64,000 bases of DNA. Origin: Aldehydirespirator sp965219165 (lineage in GTDB: Bacteria; Actinomycetota; Acidimicrobiia; Acidimicrobiales; Aldehydirespiratoraceae). Each line of letters opens with the position of its first letter. Position 1 is the first letter of the stretch. Below the pieces are notes generated by a model. It saw nothing but the letters and a program-made list of their open reading frames with translations, did not search any database and had not been told where the DNA came from. The position numbers were made by a program, and so were the translations under genes. Positions 57,977 through 64,000 of this stretch are shown piece by piece. Location: NCBI GenBank assembly GCA_965219165.1, contig CBDCMW010000002.1:3224001-3288000 (forward strand), given 5' to 3'.

Positions 57977-58747
57977 CTTGAGGTCGTCGAGGAAGGCGAC
58001 GATGCGCTCGTGGGCATCGCCCTCGTCCACTACGACCTCGCCCGCAGCCCGTTCGGGAGCCTCGACGATTTCAGTGATCTCCTGGCCCGCCCCGGCCCAG
58101 CCGACGCGCTCGGCCGCGATTTGGAGGTCAGCGATCTTCACGTGGTCCACAGGCTTGTTCTTGGCCTGCATGATCCCCCTGAACGACGGGTACCGGGGCT
58201 CGACCACCCCGGCCGTGACCGACACCACCGCGGGCAGCGGGCAATCGACCACGTCCGCGCCGGCCTCGGTCTGTCGGCGCACCGTCGCGGTGCCGCCTTC
58301 GATGGAGATCTCTTTGGCGAACGTCACTGACGGCAGGCCCAGCAGCTCGGCCACCTGGGCGGGCACGACGCCGGTGTAGCCGTCGCTGGATTCGGTGGCG
58401 GCCAGCACCAGGTCGGGCTCGGCGCCGGCAATGGCCGCGGCCAGCACCCGGGCCGTGCCGAGGGCGTCGGAGCCGGCCAGCGCCTCGTCGCTTACGAGCG
58501 TGGCCGAGTCGGCGCCCATGGCCAGAGCGGTGCGCAGGCCGCTCACCTCGTCGTTGGGCACCATCGACACGAGGTGCACGGAGCCCTCGCCGGCTGTGTC
58601 CACTAGCTGCAGGGCCATCTCCACCCCGTAGGAGTCGGACTCGTCCAGGATGAGCTTCACATCGCGCCGCAGCGTCCTGGTCTCGGGGTCCAGCGCGCCG
58701 GGATCGGCGGGATCGGGGATCTGCTTCACGCAGACGACAACCTTCAT
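57968..58747 (-). CDS. etfB: Electron transfer flavoprotein subunit beta
   Basis: 259 aa. MKVVVCVKQIPDP start, then LILDESDSYGVEMALQL, GADSATLVSD, LAATESSDGYTGVVPAQVAELLGLP (AMP/ADP-binding), and a C-terminal arm that wraps EtfA. The ATG at 58745-58747 was chosen over one three codons upstream. No Shine-Dalgarno is visible, but CACAAT lies seven bases before the start, so the transcript may be leaderless. The upstream DNA is a relic element. Confidence 0.96.
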   Translation of the reverse strand: MKVVVCVKQIPDPADPGALDPETRTLRRDVKLILDESDSYGVEMALQLVDTAGEGSVHLVSMVPNDEVSGLRTALAMGADSATLVSDEALAGSDALGTARVLAAAIAGAEPDLVLAATESSDGYTGVVPAQVAELLGLPSVTFAKEISIEGGTATVRRQTEAGADVVDCPLPAVVSVTAGVVEPRYPSFRGIMQAKNKPVDHVKIADLQIAAERVGWAGAGQEITEIVEAPERAAGEVVVDEGDAHERIVAFLDDLKVI

Positions 58748-58800
58748 GGGCGCCAATTGTGCCAGCGCCCGGCCAGAAACGAACCCCTAGACAAAGTTGT

Positions 58801-58828
58801 TTCCCGCTCTTGTTCGCTGCGCTCACTG
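58801..58828 (+). repeat. Dispersed repeat, copy 5, left half
   Basis: TTCCCGCTCTTGTTCGCTGC + GCTCAC. It matches the repeat core and stops at CTCAC, where an IS110-type relic begins. The right half resumes at 59850. Confidence 0.8.
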
Positions 58829-59849
58829 GTGCACCATTGTTGTGTCGGCGGCTGTGAGGCTGTCGATGCACCCCTGGTGCCTGCTGGGCCATCGCCTGCT
58901 GTGCTTGTGGCTTGACCGCCTCCGTGAGGCGAGGCCCGGTGGCCCAGGCTGTGCGATAGGGCACTAGCGCCGCAGGGCATCGGGTGCTTCCCAACAGTTG
59001 CAGCACCCCGAACGGTTCGGTGGTGTGGACTGGGCGAGGTGGTCGGACGCCGTCTGGCCGGTCTGAGCAGGCGCCTCACAGGGGCGTCGGTGCGGCGGGT
59101 CGCGATCGAGCGCGGTGGTGGAGGCGCTGCTCGCCGCCGGCCGAGGTCGTGGTGGTGTCGAGCCGGGCGGTGAAGGCCCTGCGCGTCCGCTATGGCACCG
59201 CAAGTGCGACCGGTCCGACGCCTATGTGCTGGCGGACTGCTCGGGGTCCAGCCGGGATCCCCAGCGGGACGCTCAGGTCCCATGTCAGCTGCTTCACGCG
59301 ACATCGACAACGCGGTCTCGCTGCGGCCTGCGGCGGTCCCCAGCGCCCGGCCGGAGAAACGCCTCGGCGGCCGAGACAGCTACAGCGGCCGCAGAACACC
59401 CCAGCATCTCTACGGGCGCCTGCATTCGACGGCGACGCCCGCAGCAGCGTCACACTGGCCCACGTCGCGGTCCTCAAGACCCTCCGGGCCCAGATCGGCT
59501 CTTGCTCGACGCGCACCCCGACGGCCCGATCTTCCGGTCCCTGCCTAGAGCAGGAACCATCCGCGCCGCCGCGCTGCTCGCGGAGATCGGCGACTGCCGG
59601 GGCCGGTTCCCCGACCCCGAGCTCGCAGCCGCAGCCGGCGTCGCGCCCTCGACCCGATCCTCGGGACGGCACCGGCCACCTTCAGATGGGCCTGCAACAA
59701 GAAACGCGCGAGCCCTCGCCTCGCCGGCGACAGCCGACACGAAGTTGGGCCCAACACCGCTACCAGACACTCATCCTCGCCCGACTGGGCCCACATCATC
59801 GCGCTGCTGTGACCCAACCCGACACCGCGCTCGGCAGCTCATAGGGCTA
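58829..59849 (+). mobile_element. IS110-type insertion sequence relic inserted into a dispersed repeat
   Basis: A ~1.02-kb stretch interrupting a repeat copy between two CTCAC pentamers (58824-58828 and 59850-59854). The first ~190 bases are non-coding with several hairpins (GCCTC-CGT-GAGGC near 58916; GGTGCA...TGCACC at ~58829-58875), the place where IS110 elements encode their bridge RNA. The rest is a decayed transposase. There are no obvious terminal inverted repeats, which fits IS110. Confidence 0.6.
59022..59840 (+). pseudogene. Decayed IS110-family transposase
   Basis: Fragments in shifting frames: GVDWA (59022, the DEDD-type N-terminus), VVVVSSRAVKALRVRYGTAS, SDAYVLADC, then LDAHPDGPIFRSLPRAGTIR and AALLAEIGDCRGRFPDPELA + AAAGVAPSTR, the conserved C-terminal block of IS110 transposases. 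Many frameshifts and a shortened middle show that it is inactive. The catalytic Ser region is no longer readable. Confidence 0.75.
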
Positions 59850-59930
59850 CTCACGGGCCGCTCGGGCCACGGCCTCGCTCAGCGCCTCGCGAAGTCCTCA
59901 TCAGACGCGGCCTGTCCGCTCGGCCTCAAG
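59850..59930 (+). repeat. Dispersed repeat, copy 5, right half
   Basis: CTCACGGGCCGCTCGGGCCACG to CTGTCCGCTCGGCCTC. It continues the copy begun at 58801 after the IS110-type relic. Confidence 0.85.
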
Positions 59931-60001
59931 TTCGTCGCCTCTTGCCCACTTGCCGCGGGCGCTGCGGCGCGCCCAGCCCCGCAAGCGGACAGACTGGGCG
60001 A

Positions 60002-60913
60002 GTGCGAGTCCTTCTACTGGTGAACTCGGTCGCTTCCTCGGTGACGGGGCGGCGCCGGGTGGTGATCCAGAAGGCGCTGTCAGCCGACCATGAGGTGACC
60101 CTGGCCGAGACCGTCCGGCGCGGCCACGCCACCCGGCTGGCCCGGTCGGCCGCCTCCGACGGCATCGACTTGGTGGTGGTGCTGGGCGGGGACGGCACAC
60201 TCAACGAGGCCGCCAACGGCCTGGCCGGCACCGGCACTGCCCTGGCGGCGCTGCCGGGGGGCAGCACCAACGTGTTCGCCCGCATCATCGGCCTGCCCGA
60301 CGACCCGATCGAGGCCGTGGGCATGCTCCTCGACGCCCTCGACCGGGACGCCATCACCCGGATAGGGCTCGGCGCCGTCAATGGGCGGTACTTCCTGTTT
60401 CATTGCGGCATCGGCTTCGACGCCGCGGTGGTGGAGCATGTCGAAAGCCGCGGCTCATGGAAGCGCTGGGCCGGGCATCCCCTGTTCGTCTACGCCGCGG
60501 TCGCCACTTGGCTGAACCCGGCGCACCGGCGACGCCGGCCCATGCAGGTCCTCGACGCGGGCGGCGAGACTCTGGCCGAGGGCTTGCTGACCATCGTGCT
60601 GAACGCCGATCCCTACACCTACCTGGGCGGCCGCAGCTTCGACCTCGCGCCCGGCACCAGGCTGGACGAACCGTTGGTGGCGGTGACGCTGCCCAGCCTG
60701 TCGCTGCACCGCCTGCTGCCGGTGGCGCTCAAGGCCCTGCGCTCCGGCGACGTACGAGGCATGCCCGGAGCGCACGTGCACGAGGGGCTGCGGGATCTGA
60801 CGGTGACCGCCGATCCGCCCGTCCCCTACCAGGCCGACGGGGACCACCTCGGCGCGGCCCCCCGTCTCAGGATCCGCTGGACTCCCGAGGCCCTGCGCCT
60901 CGTCCTGCCCTGA
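60002..60913 (+). CDS. Diacylglycerol/lipid kinase family protein
   Basis: A 303-aa DAGK_cat-fold kinase (YegS/DgkB type). Nucleotide loop VVVLGGDGTLNEAANGL, LAALPGGSTNVFARI, and the C-terminal fold with FHCGIGFDAAVVEHVE and PVPYQADGDHLGAAPRLRI (QxDGE-like site). It phosphorylates diacylglycerol or a related lipid, possibly in phosphatidylinositol-type lipid recycling. I chose the GTG at 60002 (MRVLLLVNSVASS); the frame runs 20 codons upstream without family similarity. Confidence 0.9.
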   Translation: MRVLLLVNSVASSVTGRRRVVIQKALSADHEVTLAETVRRGHATRLARSAASDGIDLVVVLGGDGTLNEAANGLAGTGTALAALPGGSTNVFARIIGLPDDPIEAVGMLLDALDRDAITRIGLGAVNGRYFLFHCGIGFDAAVVEHVESRGSWKRWAGHPLFVYAAVATWLNPAHRRRRPMQVLDAGGETLAEGLLTIVLNADPYTYLGGRSFDLAPGTRLDEPLVAVTLPSLSLHRLLPVALKALRSGDVRGMPGAHVHEGLRDLTVTADPPVPYQADGDHLGAAPRLRIRWTPEALRLVLP

Positions 60914-60917
60914 GAGC

Positions 60918-61601
60918 TCAGGCGGCGTCGACGATGGCGCGGGCCACGTCGGGCACGTCGGTGACGATGCCGTCGACGCCCATCGCCAGCAGTTCCGACA
61001 TGCGAGAGGGATCGTTGATGGTCCAAACGTTGACGGCCAGCCCGGCGTCGTGGGCCCGGCGCACGAAGCCCGCGTCGCACATGGCATCGAAGGGGTGCAC
61101 GGCCGCCATGTTGTGGGCGATGGCCCGGGCCACAGCCTGCGAGGGCGCCACGATCCCGCAGTTCAGCGCGGTGGGGATGGTCGGGTCGACGGCCCGCACT
61201 GCGTCCGCCGCGTCCACGTTGAACGACGACACGAGGGCCCGGTCGGGGCCGAGGTACGCGGCGATAAGACCGGCCACCGCATCGGCCACGAGGTGGTCGC
61301 TGTCGTAGTCGGGATCGTCGGGCAGGTTCTTGATCTCGAGGTGCACGCCCAAGCCGTCGCAGGCCTCCAGGGCCTCGGCCAGGCTGGGCGCGTAGTCGGG
61401 CAGATCGTCGGCATGCAGGTGGCCGATCCGCCGCCCGTCGGCCAGGTGGGCGTCATGATGGACGACGGCCACACCGTCGGCAGTGCGGCGCACGTCGAGC
61501 TCCACCCAGTCGGCGCCGAACTCGCGGGCCAGTCGGAAGGCCTCCAGCGTGTTCTCGGGCGCGGCCTGGCTGGCCCCCCGATGCGCGATCACCGCTGCCA
61601 C
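60918..61601 (-). CDS. Glycerophosphodiester phosphodiesterase
   Basis: A 227-aa GDPD TIM-barrel. The motif IAHRGASQAAPENTLEAF holds the catalytic His and Glu, WVELDVRRTADGVAVVHHDA the second His and metal ligands, and VHLEIKN and VNVWTIND complete the site. It releases glycerol-3-phosphate from glycerophosphodiesters. Short cytoplasmic form, no signal peptide. It converges with the lipid kinase (4-base gap), which suggests shared lipid turnover but not co-transcription. Confidence 0.93.
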   Translation of the reverse strand: MAAVIAHRGASQAAPENTLEAFRLAREFGADWVELDVRRTADGVAVVHHDAHLADGRRIGHLHADDLPDYAPSLAEALEACDGLGVHLEIKNLPDDPDYDSDHLVADAVAGLIAAYLGPDRALVSSFNVDAADAVRAVDPTIPTALNCGIVAPSQAVARAIAHNMAAVHPFDAMCDAGFVRRAHDAGLAVNVWTINDPSRMSELLAMGVDGIVTDVPDVARAIVDAA

Positions 61602-61668
61602 GCCGCCCAGTCTCGCAGACCTCGACCGGCAGCGCGAGTCGGACGCCGCACCGTAGACCCAAGGCTCC

Positions 61669-61717
61669 CAAATTGACGTAGTTCTCCCCCTCCAGGGTGG
61701 TCGACTACGTCAATTTG
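61669..61717. repeat. Perfect 14-bp inverted repeat upstream of the amidase
   Basis: CAAATTGACGTAGT (61669-61682) and ACTACGTCAATTTG (61704-61717) with a 21-base spacer, between the divergent GDPD and amidase genes. Candidate operator or stem-loop. Confidence 0.85.
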
Positions 61718-61731
61718 CCGTAGGGCCAGAT

Positions 61732-61747
61732 ACCTGCAATTGCAGGT
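61732..61747. promoter_or_regulatory. Perfect 16-bp palindrome, candidate operator
   Basis: ACCTGCAATTGCAGGT is fully self-complementary. It lies 94 bases before the amidase start and 15 bases after the larger inverted repeat. It has the form of a binding site for a dimeric regulator such as TetR or GntR; no such regulator gene is adjacent. Confidence 0.5.
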
Positions 61748-61840
61748 CACAGCCACTTGCGCCTTCACCCTACTGTGGCCTGCGGCAGCGCCGGCCGACG
61801 CCGAGCAGGCCGCTCCGGCTCGCGACGAAGGGGAGAGACC

Positions 61841-63391
61841 ATGGTGATTCCTGCACCCGAACTGGACGACCTTCGGGCCATATCACAGAGGTGGGGCCTG
61901 GAGATCGGCGACGGCGACCTGGCCGTGTTCAAGGCGCTCATCGATGGCGCTCTCGGGTCATACCACCACGTGGATGCGATGTATGACGCCTCCAAGCCAT
62001 CGGTGCCCGAGCGCCCCTGCCACCGGCCCGACGACATCGACAACGAACTCGGAGCCTGGTACTACCGCTGCGACATCTCCGAGTCCGAGTCGGGTCCGCT
62101 GGCCGGCAAGACGTTCGCCATCAAGGACAACTCCGCGGTCGCGGGAGTCCCCATGATGAACGGCTCCCGCATCGTGGAGGGCTACGTGCCCCTGAGGGAC
62201 GCCACCGTGGTCACCCGCATCCTCGAAACGGGCGGCAGGATCCTGGGCAAGTCGGCCTGCGAGGACCTGTGCTTCTCCGGTGCCAGCCACACCTGCGCCA
62301 ACGGTCCGATCCGCAACCCCTGGGACACCACGCGCACGGCGGGCGGTTCCTCGGGCGGCAGCGGCGCCCTAGTGGCGGCCGGAGAGGTAGACATGGCGAT
62401 CGCCGGAGACCAGGGCGGGTCAATCCGGATGCCCTCTGCCTGGTGTGGCAACGCAGGCCTCAAGCCGACCTTCGGCCTCGTGCCCTACACCGGCGCCTAC
62501 CCGATTGAGTGGACCATCGACCATCTGGGCCCGATAGCGCGGAACATGACCGACTTGGCCACGTTCCTCACCGTGATCGCCGGTCCCGACGGCAACGACC
62601 CGCGCCAGCCCCACGCTCCGTCGGGAATCGACTACACGGCGGGCATCGATGACGGAATCGAGGGTCTCCGGGTCGGTGTGGTAGCCGAGGGGTTCGGATT
62701 CGAAGGCTTGAGCGACCCGGATTCCGACTCTCTGGTCGAGGCCGCGGCGAACCGTCTGGCCGATGCCGGGGCCGTCGTGGAAACGATCTCCATCCCCGCT
62801 CATCGCGATGCGCTGCACGTCTGGAACGTGATCGCCACCGACGGCGCCATGTGGCAGATGATCCGCGGCAACGGCTACGGCATGAACTACCGGGGCCTGT
62901 TCGATCCCGAACTCATGGAGCAGACCATGCGAGGCTGGCGGACCAATGCCCACCTGACCTCAATGACGCTGAAGTTCGTCATGCTGTGCGCCGAGCACGT
63001 CTTCAGCCACACTGGCGGCGCCACGTACGCCCGGGCCTCCAATGTGCGACCGCAGATCAACGCCGCCGTGGACGCGGCCCTGGCCCGCCACGACGTGCTG
63101 TGCTACCCGACACTGCCCTTCCCGGCCAAAGAGATCCCGCCCCCGGACGCCCCCGTCGACGAGTACGTGGCCCGGGCCCTGGAGATGATCCCGAACACCG
63201 CGGTCTCCAACGTGACCGGGAACCCCGACCTGACGATCCCCGTGGCCGGCGGCGGGGGCATGCCCGTCGGGATGAGCATCGTCGGCCGGCAGTGGGACGA
63301 GGCCACCGTGCTCAGGGTCGGCCGGGCCTACGAGAGGCTCGTCGGAGGATTCGCCCTCTCCCCCATGGCGCAGACCCGGCTCAGCGGCTAG
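61841..63391 (+). CDS. Amidase signature family amidase
   Basis: 516 aa. Catalytic triad of the amidase signature family: Lys in KTFAIKDNSAVAGVP (~92), the cis-Ser in TAGGSSGGSGALVA (~170), and the nucleophile Ser in GDQGGSIRMPSAW (~194). The N-terminal helical extension before the domain, beginning LRAISQRWGLEIGDGDLA, resembles the acylamidases associated with nitrile hydratases. It hydrolyses carboxamides to acids and ammonia. No nitrile hydratase genes are in view. The ATG at 61841 has GGAG 6 bases upstream. Confidence 0.9.
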   Translation: MVIPAPELDDLRAISQRWGLEIGDGDLAVFKALIDGALGSYHHVDAMYDASKPSVPERPCHRPDDIDNELGAWYYRCDISESESGPLAGKTFAIKDNSAVAGVPMMNGSRIVEGYVPLRDATVVTRILETGGRILGKSACEDLCFSGASHTCANGPIRNPWDTTRTAGGSSGGSGALVAAGEVDMAIAGDQGGSIRMPSAWCGNAGLKPTFGLVPYTGAYPIEWTIDHLGPIARNMTDLATFLTVIAGPDGNDPRQPHAPSGIDYTAGIDDGIEGLRVGVVAEGFGFEGLSDPDSDSLVEAAANRLADAGAVVETISIPAHRDALHVWNVIATDGAMWQMIRGNGYGMNYRGLFDPELMEQTMRGWRTNAHLTSMTLKFVMLCAEHVFSHTGGATYARASNVRPQINAAVDAALARHDVLCYPTLPFPAKEIPPPDAPVDEYVARALEMIPNTAVSNVTGNPDLTIPVAGGGGMPVGMSIVGRQWDEATVLRVGRAYERLVGGFALSPMAQTRLSG

Positions 63392-63402
63392 GCCGCAGCG
63401 CT

Positions 63403-63536
63403 GATAGGTGTCACCGCCTCGCTGTGAAGCGTCGTATTTCCCGCTCTTGTTCGCTGCGCTCACGGGCCGCTCGGGCCACGGCCTCGCTCAGCGCCCGCGT
63501 GATTCTTCGTGACCTGCGGCCTATCCGCTCGGCCTC
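63403..63536 (+). repeat. Dispersed ~135-bp repeat, reference copy
   Basis: Complete: TGATAGGTGTCACCGCCTCG, GTATTTCCCGCTCTTGTTCG, CTGCGCTCACGGGCCGCTCG, GGCCACGGCCTCGCTCAGCG, CCCGCGTGATTCTTCGTGAC, CTGCGGCCTATCCGCTCGGC. GATAGG and CCTATC near the ends are an inverted pair. It lies between the amidase and the GAF-domain gene; the rest of this gap shows nothing else. Confidence 0.92.
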
Positions 63537-63614
63537 TGGCCGGCGCCGAGACCATGGCGTCGGATCCGTGCTTGACTAACGGCAAGGCTGTCGATCTTGC
63601 AGGGAGGTCGGGCC

Positions 63615-64000
63615 ATGGCTGACTTCAGAATGGGTCGCCGTTACGAAGGTGCCGTCGAACTCGTCGACACCGACGATTTGGAACGGCTCGCGGACCTGAG
63701 CCAGACGCTGGTCGGGTTTCTGGATCCCGCCGCGCTCGCGCAGCGCACGGCCTTGGACCTGTACCGGATGCTGGGCCTGCCGCTGGTGTCAGTGGCGGTG
63801 CGGGAAGGCTCGTCGTACTTCGCGATGAGGGGCGTGCACGGCGCCCGCACTGAGCGCTTCCGCCAGGTGCAGGTGTCCACGGGCGAGGGATTGGGCGGTC
63901 GGGTGATGGTGGAGCGCCGGCCTGTGGAGGTCCAGAGCTACGTCGACGACCCCCGCATCACCAACCACTTCATCGATGTGGTGAACGCCGAGGGCCTGGG
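63615..64000 (+). CDS. GAF-domain protein, probably a transcriptional regulator (3' end outside window)
   Basis: The first 128 residues are visible. After MADFRMGRRYEGAVELVDTD comes a GAF domain: ALAQRTALDLYRMLGLPLVS, VREGSSYFAMRGVHGARTER and STGEGLGGRVMVERRPVEVQ (the conserved G-x-G-xG-G segment), then DDPRITNHFID. In actinobacteria such an N-terminal GAF often precedes a helix-turn-helix of the PucR/CdaR or LuxR type, but the C-terminus is not in the window. AGGGAGG nine bases before the ATG is a strong site. Its position after the amidase hints at regulation of that gene, which is not proven. Confidence 0.7.
   Translation, partial: MADFRMGRRYEGAVELVDTDDLERLADLSQTLVGFLDPAALAQRTALDLYRMLGLPLVSVAVREGSSYFAMRGVHGARTERFRQVQVSTGEGLGGRVMVERRPVEVQSYVDDPRITNHFIDVVNAEGL

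Noticed and set aside
59942..60001. An N-terminal extension of the lipid kinase
   Set aside because: It has no family similarity and abuts the repeat; the GTG at 60002 gives the normal start.

Overview
The window is about 64 kb of high-GC DNA from an actinomycete, most likely an Acidimicrobiia-type lineage. Supporting signs are a mycothiol-type DsbA-like oxidoreductase, F420-linked enzymes (LLM oxidoreductase, FrhB-like protein), the MSMEG_4193-phosphatase/DUF3090/SCO1664 trio, a DUF222-HNH protein, a split B12 mutase with MeaB, and frequent GTG starts and leaderless-looking promoters. Taxonomy is inferred from gene content only. Most of the window is housekeeping DNA, with two accessory patches.

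Layout. 1-3.3 kb: prmC (partial), prfA, an alpha/beta hydrolase and an LLM oxidoreductase. 3.3-11.4 kb: accessory patch with a Fic protein carrying a DUF2332 gene relic, a PIN-toxin relic, a small unknown gene, an McrBC-type modification-dependent restriction pair with a duplicated sensor domain, and a YdeI-like protein. 11.5-22.4 kb: ComB, DUF222-HNH, dienelactone hydrolase, PPK2, an isobutyryl-CoA-mutase-like split mutase with MeaB, a J-domain protein, an acidic-repeat protein and GlpX. 22.5-27.1 kb: a giant secreted cadherin-like/S-layer-homology protein whose reading frame is broken once. 27.2-40.1 kb: the ATP synthase operon, L31, Rho, ThrC and Hom. 40.2-44.8 kb: a repeat-containing membrane protein, a decayed kinase, LysA, ArgS and tRNA-Arg(CCG). 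44.85-52 kb: an FrhB-like gene abutting the tRNA, a probable selenoprotein (DsbA/Rv2466c-like, Sec-Pro-Trp-Cys) and a rearranged region with broken copies of that gene and of serA, a toxin-antitoxin pair and secreted proteins. 52-64 kb: amidohydrolase, UdgB, the phosphatase/DUF3090/SCO1664 trio, EtfAB, an IS110-type relic, a lipid kinase, GDPD, an amidase and a GAF-domain gene running off the end.

The most notable observations are: (1) an in-frame TGA exactly at the first Cys of a CPWC motif, followed by a SECIS-like hairpin; (2) short duplications of intercistronic junctions at about nine places, which create tiny start-stop ORFs just upstream of real starts (atpA, atpC, etfA, serA, thrC, DUF3090, SCO1664, meaB); (3) a dispersed repeat of about 135 bp in seven pieces, one of them split by an IS110-type relic; (4) a Rho at the housekeeping locus lacking the P-loop lysine and catalytic glutamate; (5) a tRNA-Arg whose 3' end lies one base from the start codon of the next gene.

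No rRNA, CRISPR array or prophage was seen.
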